From DATASD01 sp035478835 (GTDB lineage: Bacteria > Patescibacteriota > Saccharimonadia > Saccharimonadales > UBA4665): DNA of 38,227 nt. This document shows positions 24,159 to 31,676 of the stretch, one piece after another; within the stretch, counting starts at the first letter, position 1; every line of letters starts with the position of its first letter. Both the position numbers and the translations under genes were made by a program. The stretch lies in assembly GCA_035478835.1 (NCBI GenBank), contig DATIJH010000010.1, positions 1-38,227 on the forward strand. The letters are read 5' to 3'. The notes under the pieces were generated by a model. That model had not been told where the DNA came from. It ran no database searches and worked only from the letters and a program-made list of their open reading frames with translations.

Positions 24159-26135
24159 ATGGAACAAAGGCTCGCTACTGAACACCGAGGTCGGCTTGCG
24201 GCCTTTTGGACAAAGCCGTACGGCAAAATTGTGGTTGTCGCTGTGTTTGCGATTATCGGGGCCAGCGCTGCGCTGGTAAGCGCCGCCACGACCACTTATG
24301 GCCTCTGGAACGACAGCGCCGTGCCGCGCACGTTGTCGAGTTTTGACACCAAAAGTGTCGAGCTTGGACTGAAATTTCAGGCTAATGTTTCCGGGCAAGT
24401 CGTAGGCGTACGCTTTTACAAAGGCGCCCAAAACACCGGTACTCACACCGGAACGCTATGGGACAAGAACGGCAACAAACTCGCCACAGTAACGTTCACC
24501 GGTGAAACAGGGAATGGCTGGCAGTCGGCCATGTTTGCGCAACCGGTCACGATCGCCGCCAATGTGACATATATTATTTCGTACCATGCGCCGGCGGGGC
24601 ATTACTCCACCAATACAAACTACTTTACATTTAGCGCGCACCGCCAGCGGCACCTGACGGCCCTGCAAAACACGCGCGGCAGCGGCAACGGCGTGTACGC
24701 ATATGGCGCGAGCACGACATTTCCGAATCAAAGCAGCAATGGAACAAATTATTGGGTCGACGTTTTGTTCGCGAACAAAATAATTGCACCGACGCCAAAA
24801 CCGGCCGCGCCAAGCAGCTTACAGGCCACTCAAAATGGCAAAGCCGTGTCGCTCAGCTGGGCGCCGAGCTTGAGCGCCAACCCAATCAGCTCATACACGG
24901 TTGTGCGCGACGGCAACACCTTGGCAACCATCGCCGGCAGTACCAGCTACACCGACACCAACGTAACTGCCGGCAGCACTTACCGATACCAGGTACAGGC
25001 CACCGATAACACCGGTGCGGTTTCGCCGCTTTCAAACGTGGTGAGCATTACGGTGAGCACGCCTACGACCGGTGGCTCGGGCGGCGGGACCGGTTCTGGC
25101 GGAGGCGGCACGGGCACGGGTGGTTCCGGTACCGGCGGCACAACGGCTTCGGGTAATTTTAAGATCAGCGGCTCACAAATCCTTGATCCGAGCGGCAAGC
25201 CGTTCACCCCAGTGGGCGCCAATGTGAACGGCCCGAATTTTGTGTGGCAGGGGCCGACCATCGGCCAAAGCGCCATTGCGTCCTCGGTATGGCATTGGAA
25301 CGCGGTCCGCGTCAACACCTGCTACCCCGTGGGCTGCGAGAATGGCAGCGGTTACCACTTTAACAATAATAACGACCTCACCGGCATCGTTAATGAGTAC
25401 ACGGCGCGGCACATTGTGGTGGTCATCGACTTGCAGCAGTACAATCCGGGTACGTTCGCCAAAGTCGACGAGGCAACCGCCTGGTGGAAGACCACCGCAG
25501 CGCAATACAAAGACAATCCTTATGTCTGGTTTAACCTTTTGAACGAGCCCGGCAGCGGCGCGGGCAGTATCGGGCAGTGGAACACCGTTACCGGCCAGGT
25601 CGCGGCAGCCGTGCGCTCTGTGGCGCCAAACAATGTGATCGTGGCCGACGGCTCCGACTTCGGCCAAGAAGCAGGGGATTGGACGTGCAACCCGGCCAAG
25701 CAAAGTAACAGCGGTATTCTGACGTACGGGCAGCAGTTGGAGCAAACCTACGGACCGGTTGTGTTCTCAACGCATATCTACTCGGAATGGGGTGGCGGCA
25801 CGCAAGGCTGCACCAACGCGCAGCTCGATACGCGCCTTGGGGGTTACATTGACGCGGTACACGCCAAAAACCTCCCGCTGATGTTCGGCGAAACCGGCAC
25901 CGAGCCAAACGCCGCCGACAATCAGGCGTACGAAATTGGCAACCTGCCAGCCACACAAACCGCGTTCCGCATCGCACCTGGCAAAAACGTGGGCATTCTG
26001 CCGTGGCACGGGGACATCGGCTCCGGCTACGATTTGGTAAACGGCGCCAGCTGGACATCGGTCAACGCCGGCGGCACCAACTTGTCATGGATGGGCCAGG
26101 ACCTCTGGGACTATGCCCACAGCGTCAATCCATAA
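24159..26135 (+). CDS. Secreted modular glycoside hydrolase (GH5-type cellulase fold)
   Basis: 658 residues. A signal peptide or anchor (helix about 23-42, ending ALVSA) precedes a DUF4082 domain (about 44-206), a fibronectin type III domain (about 214-300), a Gly/Ser/Thr linker (about 301-332) and a GH5-like TIM barrel to the end. The expected acid/base is Glu463 in NLLNEPG and the nucleophile Glu578 in FGETG, 115 residues apart as usual for GH5. Other supports are WNAVRVNTCYP and STHIYSEWG. The frame opens 13 codons earlier, but ATG 24159 has GAAAGGA in place. It probably acts on an external beta-glucan or mannan; the polysaccharide cannot be named. Confidence 0.9.
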   Translation: MEQRLATEHRGRLAAFWTKPYGKIVVVAVFAIIGASAALVSAATTTYGLWNDSAVPRTLSSFDTKSVELGLKFQANVSGQVVGVRFYKGAQNTGTHTGTLWDKNGNKLATVTFTGETGNGWQSAMFAQPVTIAANVTYIISYHAPAGHYSTNTNYFTFSAHRQRHLTALQNTRGSGNGVYAYGASTTFPNQSSNGTNYWVDVLFANKIIAPTPKPAAPSSLQATQNGKAVSLSWAPSLSANPISSYTVVRDGNTLATIAGSTSYTDTNVTAGSTYRYQVQATDNTGAVSPLSNVVSITVSTPTTGGSGGGTGSGGGGTGTGGSGTGGTTASGNFKISGSQILDPSGKPFTPVGANVNGPNFVWQGPTIGQSAIASSVWHWNAVRVNTCYPVGCENGSGYHFNNNNDLTGIVNEYTARHIVVVIDLQQYNPGTFAKVDEATAWWKTTAAQYKDNPYVWFNLLNEPGSGAGSIGQWNTVTGQVAAAVRSVAPNNVIVADGSDFGQEAGDWTCNPAKQSNSGILTYGQQLEQTYGPVVFSTHIYSEWGGGTQGCTNAQLDTRLGGYIDAVHAKNLPLMFGETGTEPNAADNQAYEIGNLPATQTAFRIAPGKNVGILPWHGDIGSGYDLVNGASWTSVNAGGTNLSWMGQDLWDYAHSVNP

Positions 26136-26160
26136 CAGTACGTAATGCGAGAGGAGACAT

Positions 26161-26868
26161 ATGGAATGGGATTTTTCAGACCTTAAGGCGGTCGTGTTCA
26201 ATTGCACACTCAAAAAATCGCCGGCGGTAAGTAACACCGAGGGACTCATAGATGTCAGTCGTAAAATCATGGAGAAGCACGGCGTCCAGGTTGAGATTAT
26301 CCGCGCGGTCGACCACGACATTGCCACGGGTGTATATCCGGACATGCGCGAGCACGGCTGGAACAGCGATGAATGGCCGGAGATCTACAAAAAAGTTCAA
26401 GCTGCAGACATCTTGATTATTGCCGGGCCGATCTGGCTGGGCGACAACAGCTCGGTAACCAAGCGGGTGATCGAACGGCTGTACGGCAACTCAAGCGATC
26501 TCAATAAAGACGGGCAGTACGCTTTTTACGGCAAGGTTGGCGGTTGCCTGATCACCGGTAACGAAGACGGCGTCAAACACTGCGCCATGAATATTCTGTA
26601 CAGCCTGCAGCACCTCGGCTACACCATCCCACCGCAAGCCGATGCCGGTTGGGTAGGCGAGGCCGGCCCCGGCCCAAGTTACCTCGACAAAGGTTCAGGC
26701 GGCCCAGAGAACGACTTTACCAACCGCAACACCACGTTCATGGCCTGGAATCTCATGCATCTGGCCCACATGCTCAAAAAGGCTGGCGGCGTGCCGGCAT
26801 ACGGCAACCAGCGCAGCAAATGGGATGCCGGCGCCCGATTCGATTTTGAAAATCCAGAATATCGCTAG
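26161..26868 (+). CDS. Flavodoxin-fold NAD(P)H-dependent oxidoreductase
   Basis: 235 residues resembling the NADPH-dependent FMN reductase / WrbA-type family. The N-terminal beta strand and phosphate loop (VVFNCTLKKSPAVSNTEGL) and the second FMN loop AGPIWLGDNSSVTKRVIERL fit that fold. GKVGGCLITGNEDG is the third characteristic strand-loop. AGAGGAG lies eight bases before the ATG. The gene is 25 bases downstream of the glycosidase, but a functional link is not obvious. Confidence 0.85.
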   Translation: MEWDFSDLKAVVFNCTLKKSPAVSNTEGLIDVSRKIMEKHGVQVEIIRAVDHDIATGVYPDMREHGWNSDEWPEIYKKVQAADILIIAGPIWLGDNSSVTKRVIERLYGNSSDLNKDGQYAFYGKVGGCLITGNEDGVKHCAMNILYSLQHLGYTIPPQADAGWVGEAGPGPSYLDKGSGGPENDFTNRNTTFMAWNLMHLAHMLKKAGGVPAYGNQRSKWDAGARFDFENPEYR

Positions 26869-26879
26869 GGCGGGAGCGG

Positions 26880-27266
26880 CTACGACTTTTTCGGGCGCAA
26901 ACTAAACAGCACGCAAAGCGGTGCCAAAAAGCTCCACAAAATCGCCAGCAATGATACTGGCGAATACACGATGCCCACGAGCAATACAAAGCTTAAAAAC
27001 GCATACAACGCGTAGCGGCGTACGATTTGCCGGACACGCGCGTGGTGGTACTTATCGGCAATCCGCCAGCCAACCACGCCAGCACCGATGTAGCTGCCAA
27101 CAATACTGAACACAATCAAAAGATTAATAAATACGCCGCCGCCGTTCGCGCCATGAAACAAACTGCCAATGTCCGAAATCAGCCAAAATATCAACGCGAC
27201 TAAAATACCGCAAATAATCGACCAGAACCAACTTTTCCAAAAAATATCTTTTTTTGTTAGTGTCAT
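26880..27266 (-). CDS. Small multi-pass membrane protein of unknown function
   Basis: 128 residues from ATG 27266, with four predicted helices (about 11-31, 42-64, 80-96, 99-119). A GANGGG loop follows the first helix and a basic segment (KYHHARVRQIVRR) follows the second. Not recognised. The frame extends 14 codons further, but TACAAT at 27278-27273 ends exactly six bases before ATG 27266. It is convergent with the flavodoxin-fold gene (11-base gap). Confidence 0.75.
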   Translation of the reverse strand: MTLTKKDIFWKSWFWSIICGILVALIFWLISDIGSLFHGANGGGVFINLLIVFSIVGSYIGAGVVGWRIADKYHHARVRQIVRRYALYAFLSFVLLVGIVYSPVSLLAILWSFLAPLCVLFSLRPKKS

Positions 27267-27325
27267 AAGCGGATTGTACCATGTTTTGGGCGGCGATATA
27301 ACTGCCACCCGACACCGAATAAAGC

Positions 27326-28051
27326 CTACAGGTTCTCGAGGCCAGCGACGATCGCTTTGGCATCAGCAACGGCTGCCTGGTTGTCGCTGTGCGCCGTTTG
27401 CAGCTGCGCGCGGTAGCCGCTCAGCACACTGTGATTACTGTTGTAATCGCTTGGCTGCAGACCGATCACCGCCTGTTCAACACTGCTGGCAATGCCGGCG
27501 GCGGCAGTTGTTTTGGCCTTCATGTCGTCGAGCTTGGCCTGCAGGGCAGCGACATCTTTGCCGGCGCTCTTTGCGCTGTCGAGCCGCGTTTGCAGCTTTC
27601 CGGCAAGCGTGGTGAGCTTGGCATCCACGCTCTGCTGGTCATCAGCGGTTCTAATAAGAGCGATTTTGGGCGCCACCAGCGCATACACGCGGTACTCGTC
27701 AAAAATACTTTGAGCATCGGCGCGGGCCGCGGCAATCGTCGTGTCGGCGTCGAGCTTGGTTTTGAGCTGCGTGAGGCCAGCGGTTGCATTCGCAACTTCG
27801 GTGGTGAGCGCCGCCTTGTCGCTGGCTGTCAGTTTCGCGGCGCCGGCAACCTTGCTGCTCAGCGTGCCGAGCACGGTCAGGCGGCGAGTGATTTCTTGAT
27901 TACCTTTGGCGATGATGGTTTGCACACGCTGCGCGTCGGTCGGCGTTTGAGCGGCAGCCGCGTAGGCCGAGCCGCCGGATAGCGCCATGCCAGCAACGCT
28001 CAAAATTGCACCAAGGCCAAGCACTGTTCGTTTAAAATAAGCTGTTTTCAT
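27326..28051 (-). CDS. Exported helical protein of unknown function
   Basis: 241 residues. A clear signal peptide (basic start, hydrophobic 10-25, AYA near 29-31) is followed by an Ala/Lys/Gln/Asp-rich, almost entirely helical mature chain with heptad-like spacing, probably coiled-coil. The mature region has no cysteine and no recognised domain. GGAG lies nine bases before the ATG. It may be a periplasmic or surface-attached structural protein. Confidence 0.8.
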   Translation of the reverse strand: MKTAYFKRTVLGLGAILSVAGMALSGGSAYAAAAQTPTDAQRVQTIIAKGNQEITRRLTVLGTLSSKVAGAAKLTASDKAALTTEVANATAGLTQLKTKLDADTTIAAARADAQSIFDEYRVYALVAPKIALIRTADDQQSVDAKLTTLAGKLQTRLDSAKSAGKDVAALQAKLDDMKAKTTAAAGIASSVEQAVIGLQPSDYNSNHSVLSGYRAQLQTAHSDNQAAVADAKAIVAGLENL

Positions 28052-28117
28052 GATTATCTCCGGGATTACCGTGTTAATAGTAACGCGCCATTCTGGACAA
28101 ACGCCCCAAATTCTGCG

Positions 28118-28429
28118 CTAATTTATGGGTATGCTGACTTCGTTTTGCGAATCGTTCAGCGCATTCGTAGCCGAATCGCCGTCCTGTGCCGCCTGATTCA
28201 TGGAGCCATCGATGCCGTTCAGGTCGCTCTGCAAATCGGCGTTACTCGTGTCGGACTTTGACGCTTGGCCGGTTGTCGTGCTGGCGGCTGTTTGCGCCGT
28301 TTCTTTGGTTTGTTTGCGGTGCTCGTGGATGCGCCAACCGGTAAAGCCGATCAACGCTACGACGGCCACCACTATAAGACCGGCAAGCACACTGTTGCCG
28401 GCTTGATTCAGACGATTCTGGAGATTCAT
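28118..28429 (-). CDS. Small single-helix membrane protein
   Basis: 103 residues. A hydrophobic helix (about 14-33, VLAGLIVVAVVALIGFTGW) is followed by a short basic segment (RIHEHRKQ) and a polar, probably disordered tail rich in Ser, Thr, Asp, Asn and Gln. AAGGA lies upstream of the ATG. The short polar N-terminus before the helix is reminiscent of a prepilin, but no prepilin peptidase site (G/A-F-T-x-x-E) is visible, so no pilin claim is made. Confidence 0.7.
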   Translation of the reverse strand: MNLQNRLNQAGNSVLAGLIVVAVVALIGFTGWRIHEHRKQTKETAQTAASTTTGQASKSDTSNADLQSDLNGIDGSMNQAAQDGDSATNALNDSQNEVSIPIN

Positions 28430-28514
28430 ACGGGTTCCTTTTTACTTATGCTTAGTATACACCGGGCAGCAAGCAGAGCAGTAAGGACGGCTCCGCAATA
28501 CAGCAATCAGCTGT

Positions 28515-29180
28515 TTAATTCAAAATATTAACAGCGCGGGCGGCCACCAGCGCAATTGTTATCAGCGATATCGCCGCCTGCAGAAGCATCAGCATTTTAG
28601 CGCGGCGGCTAAGCGGCAAGGTGTCGGTTGGGCTGAACGCCATGGCATTGGTCGAGGAAACATACAGATAATCTACGAATGTAGGGCGCCACTCGGGGTG
28701 CTTGTAGTCCTTATTTATGTGCTGCGGGAACATAAAATCCTGTTCGTAAGGCTCGATGCGCTGGCGCTCGCCCGGACCGCCGCCATCCATTTCCCAGTAC
28801 CACAGAGCGAAAATAACAATGTTGGTCAAGTAAATGTTGATCGACGCCAAAATAAGGGTGCGGCCGCTTGTAATAGATGAATGCGCAAGCAAACGCTGCA
28901 CGACCATGGCCAGCGCGTAGGTGTTCGTCAAGCTTGTAATAGCAATCAGCAGCAGTGCGTTCACGCGGCGAACAAGCGATTTAAACACCCTCTCCGGCGG
29001 GGTTGTGAGCGACAGCGCGCCCAAAAGTATCAGCTCAAGGACTGGCGTTACATATCGGCCGCCAAACGAGAATATATTGGGCAGCAAGAGCTGCAGACCG
29101 ATCGTGAACAGCATAGCCAACTGCACATGCCACACGGGATCGTGCGGCCGGTGTTTGTTGCGCAGCATGGTCATTACCAT
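28515..29180 (-). CDS. Multi-pass membrane protein (DUF1345-like C-terminus)
   Basis: 221 residues with about five hydrophobic helices (20-36, 44-60, 73-92, 108-126, 193-214). The segment FVDYLYVSSTNAMAFSPTDT followed by LPLSRRAKMLMLLQAAISL resembles the C-terminal part of DUF1345 and pore-loop-like membrane proteins, but it is too divergent for certainty. A region with many charged residues (130-165) separates the last helices. The ATG at 29180 has no strong ribosome site; TACGAT nine bases upstream could make it leaderless. Confidence 0.65.
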   Translation of the reverse strand: MVMTMLRNKHRPHDPVWHVQLAMLFTIGLQLLLPNIFSFGGRYVTPVLELILLGALSLTTPPERVFKSLVRRVNALLLIAITSLTNTYALAMVVQRLLAHSSITSGRTLILASINIYLTNIVIFALWYWEMDGGGPGERQRIEPYEQDFMFPQHINKDYKHPEWRPTFVDYLYVSSTNAMAFSPTDTLPLSRRAKMLMLLQAAISLITIALVAARAVNILN

Positions 29181-29233
29181 AGTGGTTTCATCGTACCATT
29201 TCGTGGGCCCAAAACCTATATGCAGCGCGGCGT

Positions 29234-29509
29234 TTATCGGGGACGCTGCTGCAGTGTCTGGCGAACCGATTCAGACAAATGCCCAATAAACGGCACCTGG
29301 TCGAGCCCGCTCAAAATCCACAACAAAAGTGCGATGGCCAGCGTCGCACCAACCACGCTGCCTAAGCCACCCAAAACACCCTTCAAAAACGAAAACAAAA
29401 ACGCTTGGCGGCGATCCACATAGCCGGAGTCATAAAATGCCTGCAGCTTTTTGCCGAGCTCGATGAGCTCTGCTTGGTGATCGGTTGGTTTGTGCGTTTT
29501 GTCTGCCAT
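29234..29509 (-). CDS. DUF5665-like small membrane protein
   Basis: 91 residues from ATG 29509 (MADKTHKPTDHQ), which has AAAGGAA eight bases upstream; the frame continues 40 codons further only by reading into the regulator gene. It has an N-terminal amphipathic helix and a membrane segment (about 44-69: FSFLKGVLGGLGSVVGATLA then a hydrophobic run), a layout typical of DUF5665. Function unknown. It begins 22 bases after the Crp/Fnr gene stop and is probably in its operon. Confidence 0.75.
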   Translation of the reverse strand: MADKTHKPTDHQAELIELGKKLQAFYDSGYVDRRQAFLFSFLKGVLGGLGSVVGATLAIALLLWILSGLDQVPFIGHLSESVRQTLQQRPR

Positions 29510-29531
29510 GATTTTCCTTTGATTTGTTTTG

Positions 29532-30161
29532 TTATAACAATTCGTCGATGCGCTCGCGGTAGACAACAAACCGCCAGCGATTATAGCTAATATACTTTTC
29601 TTCTTTGAGCCGCTTAAGCTCTTTGGCAACGGTTTCGCGTGTTAAGCCCAGCAAATTGGCGAGGTCCTGCTGCGTAAAGGGAAGGGCGATGCGCCGCGCG
29701 CCGGGTTTTTTGGACTCCGCAAAGCGGTCGGCAAAAAACGCCAGTGTATGGGCGATTTTTTCTTCGGCCTTGGGTTTTTCAACAGCGTTTAGGCGGGTAA
29801 TGAGATCGGTAGCCAGGTTCGCCAGCCGGTGCGCAACCTTCATAAGGGCGTTCGGATGAGTGCTTAAGAAGTCGAGCAGCTCTTGTTTGTCTACCACGTG
29901 CGCCTCGACGCGACTGAATGAGCTAAAGAATAATGGCAGCGTCTCGGTGGACGAAAACAGCCAGGTGCTCGGGCAAATATCGCCTGGTGCACCAAACCAC
30001 ACCAGCTGCTCGTTACCCTGAGCATTGATGTCGTACCCCTTTATAAAACCCTTACGCACCGCATAGACTACCAGTGGACTGTCTCCCTGGCAAAGTATCA
30101 TTTGGTCGCGGTCAAATTTCTTTATCGGGTGCTGGCTAATAAACTTCTGCAGTTCGTCCAT
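29532..30161 (-). CDS. Crp/Fnr-family transcriptional regulator
   Basis: 209 residues. The N-terminal cyclic-nucleotide-binding-type beta roll (about 10-115) includes ILCQGDSPLVVYAVRKGFIK. The C-terminal winged helix (about 145-209) includes FTQQDLANLLGLTRETVAKE, the Crp-type recognition helix. No FNR-type cysteine cluster is present, so it is not an iron-sulfur sensor; the effector is unknown. TATGCT at 30175-30170 ends eight bases before the ATG. The intervening AAAGGGGC is very purine-rich, so either leaderless or very short-leader initiation is possible. Confidence 0.93.
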   Translation of the reverse strand: MDELQKFISQHPIKKFDRDQMILCQGDSPLVVYAVRKGFIKGYDINAQGNEQLVWFGAPGDICPSTWLFSSTETLPLFFSSFSRVEAHVVDKQELLDFLSTHPNALMKVAHRLANLATDLITRLNAVEKPKAEEKIAHTLAFFADRFAESKKPGARRIALPFTQQDLANLLGLTRETVAKELKRLKEEKYISYNRWRFVVYRERIDELL

Positions 30162-30197
30162 GCCCCTTTAGCATACGTGGTTTTTAAGAAAAATGAA

Positions 30198-30231
30198 ACG
30201 GCGCTCCAGCCAAAATGGTCAGAAGCGCCGT
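30198..30231 (-). terminator. Terminator of the 50-residue gene
   Basis: ACGGCGCT (30198-30205) and AGCGCCGT (30224-30231) form an eight-bp stem. On the minus strand it is followed by TTCATTTTTC. It lies between the small gene's stop and the Crp/Fnr promoter. Confidence 0.8.
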
Positions 30232-30262
30232 ACTGAGTAGGGTGGGTGTAAATAATGATGTT

Positions 30263-30415
30263 TTAGGCCTCGAGCTGCCGGAGTTTCTTCCAGCGGCGTG
30301 CCTGCAGCTTCTGGGCCTTTAGCATTAGCAGGCCCTCACTCGCAATATTGGACAGATCCCACTCCCGAACCTCGTCCACTGAGGTCGGTTTTGTAAGTAC
30401 GTGGTACTTTTTCAT
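30263..30415 (-). CDS. 50-residue basic protein of unknown function
   Basis: A small gene encoding MKKYHVLTKPTSVDEVREWD and 30 more residues, ending in a basic helix (LKAQKLQARRWKKLRQLEA). AAAGGAGGGAT is one of the strongest ribosome sites in the window, about six bases before the ATG, and a hairpin terminator follows the stop. There is no signal peptide or membrane helix. The strong translation signal, own terminator and regular codons argue that it is expressed. The charged amphipathic C-terminus might bind nucleic acid, but that is speculation. Confidence 0.75.
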   Translation of the reverse strand: MKKYHVLTKPTSVDEVREWDLSNIASEGLLMLKAQKLQARRWKKLRQLEA

Positions 30416-30501
30416 CTATCCCTCCTTTGTTAAAGTTTATTGCCTTTTAATCGTACCTAGCAATGCGCGGGCAGGCTGTTAAAAATCCCACATTATAAAG
30501 A

Positions 30502-30531
30502 AAAATGAGCGTGATATTTCTCGCTCATTTT
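30502..30531 (-). terminator. Terminator of the 30553-31233 gene
   Basis: AAAATGAGCG (30502-30511) and CGCTCATTTT (30522-30531) form a perfect 10-bp stem with a 10-base loop. On the minus strand it ends in TTTTTCTTTAT, 20 bases beyond the stop codon. Confidence 0.85.
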
Positions 30532-30552
30532 ATAGTGACCGGTGTTAGATGT

Positions 30553-31233
30553 TTAGAAGCGAATGCGTTCCAAAAATTGATCGAGCATATCACGGCGCGC
30601 CATTTCGACAGGCAGATAGCTGCTCAGTACACCGACGATCTTTTCTTCGTCTTCCGGTGCGTAGTACATAGTCAAAAATGGCATAAAACGTTTGAGCGGC
30701 ATAAAAGATACGCTCGAGAAAGCGCCTTGATGCACGATGGAAAACGATTTCATGTTTGCGTACGGATAGAAATGGCGACCGATTATGATGCCGGCGCCGT
30801 TCACCTCGTAGTCCAAAGTTCGCGGCTTACGTGCTGCTGAAATGCCAAAAAACAGGGCAGCAACCGGGATCACGGCGGCAGTTATTTTATCGCCGCGTGT
30901 TAGTAAGTACACGATGGCGCCAGCAGCCAGAGCTGAAACGGCAAGCACCAAATACCACGCGAACGATTTCTGGTGGTGTATAAACTCCGAGGCCGTCCAG
31001 TGCACTTGCACATTAGGGTCGGCTGGGCGAGGGCGAAAGCTTTCGCCTTTGCGATCCACTTGAGGGCTGTTGCCGGTGAATGTCCAGCCGCTTTCGGGCG
31101 CGTTAGCTTCTTGCGCGGCTGGGCGGTCATTTGTTTGCTGTGAGTCCTGGACGTTTCCGTCTGACTCATCTATGGCGACAGATTCGCCAGCGTCGGATTC
31201 TTTAGGAGAGGGCTGCTTCGCGTCCTTGGTCAT
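30553..31233 (-). CDS. Membrane protein with two helices and a PH-like C-terminal domain
   Basis: 226 residues. The first 85 are polar and disordered (Ser, Glu, Gln, Pro). Two helices follow at about 93-111 and 117-133, then a mostly beta domain (TLDYEVNGAGIIIGRHFYPY, then MKSFSIVHQG) ending in a helix (EMARRDMLDQFLERIRF). This helix-helix-PH-like layout is common in CPR bacteria; function unknown. TACAAT at 31246-31241 ends seven bases before the ATG. Both the PH-like and lineage statements are recollection, not a search. Confidence 0.75.
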   Translation of the reverse strand: MTKDAKQPSPKESDAGESVAIDESDGNVQDSQQTNDRPAAQEANAPESGWTFTGNSPQVDRKGESFRPRPADPNVQVHWTASEFIHHQKSFAWYLVLAVSALAAGAIVYLLTRGDKITAAVIPVAALFFGISAARKPRTLDYEVNGAGIIIGRHFYPYANMKSFSIVHQGAFSSVSFMPLKRFMPFLTMYYAPEDEEKIVGVLSSYLPVEMARRDMLDQFLERIRF

Positions 31234-31297
31234 AAGCGTTATTGTAACGAATCTGCGCGCACTTGCAAAGGGTATCTTTTTAAGTCTTACAGCAAAA

Positions 31298-31319
31298 CAA
31301 CCCGCATAAATGCAGGTTG
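31298..31319 (-). terminator. Terminator of tRNA-Ser(GCT)
   Basis: CAACCCGC (31298-31305) and GCAGGTTG (31312-31319), eight pairs with one wobble. It is followed on the minus strand by TTTTG, eight bases after the tRNA 3' end. Confidence 0.75.
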
Positions 31320-31326
31320 CTCTGTT

Positions 31327-31419
31327 TGGCGGAGAGAGAGGGATTCGAACCCTCGCAGGAGATCGCTCCCCTCTAACGATTTAGCAAACCGTCCCCTTCA
31401 GCCACTTGGGTACCTCTCC
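31327..31419 (-). tRNA. tRNA-Ser (anticodon GCT)
   Basis: A 93-base class II tRNA with encoded CCA. The acceptor GGAGAGG is the 5' end. The anticodon loop TTGCTAA gives GCT, reading AGC/AGU. A long variable arm (about 20 bases) and GGTTCGAATCC T arm are present. Confidence 0.96.
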
Positions 31420-31510
31420 GCAGCGGTACGCGATGACGGATATTATTCTAACAGATACAGCACGAAACGAAAAGAGATTTTGCAAAGCGCTCGTTACAAT
31501 AAAGCCAACA

Positions 31511-31535
31511 AAAAGCCCGGCGGCTGGCGCAGGGC
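31511..31535 (-). terminator. Terminator of tRNA-Ser(TGA)
   Basis: On the minus strand GCCC ... GGGC followed by TTTTTG, nine bases after the tRNA 3' end. The stem is short with a GC-rich interior. Confidence 0.55.
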
Positions 31536-31544
31536 ATTTAGCAT

Positions 31545-31634
31545 TGGCGGAAGGAGTGGGATTCGAACCCACGGTACCGTTGCCGGCACGACGGTTTTCA
31601 AGACCGTTTCCTTAAACCACTCGGACATCCTTCC
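31545..31634 (-). tRNA. tRNA-Ser (anticodon TGA)
   Basis: A 90-base class II tRNA with encoded CCA. The acceptor GGAAGGA pairs with TCCTTCC. The anticodon loop CTTGAAA gives TGA, reading UCA (and other UCN by wobble). The variable arm is long. Confidence 0.96.
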
Positions 31635-31676
31635 GCAACAGAGGTGATTATAACATTCTTGCGGGGTGGCCGCAAA

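Noticed and set aside
25072..25155. Tandem repeat or CRISPR-like region in the glycosidase gene
   Set aside because: It is the codon-level consequence of a Gly/Ser/Thr interdomain linker, with no regular repeat-spacer spacing.
28118..28429. Type IV prepilin
   Set aside because: The short polar leader and helix are suggestive, but there is no prepilin peptidase cleavage motif with Glu at +5.
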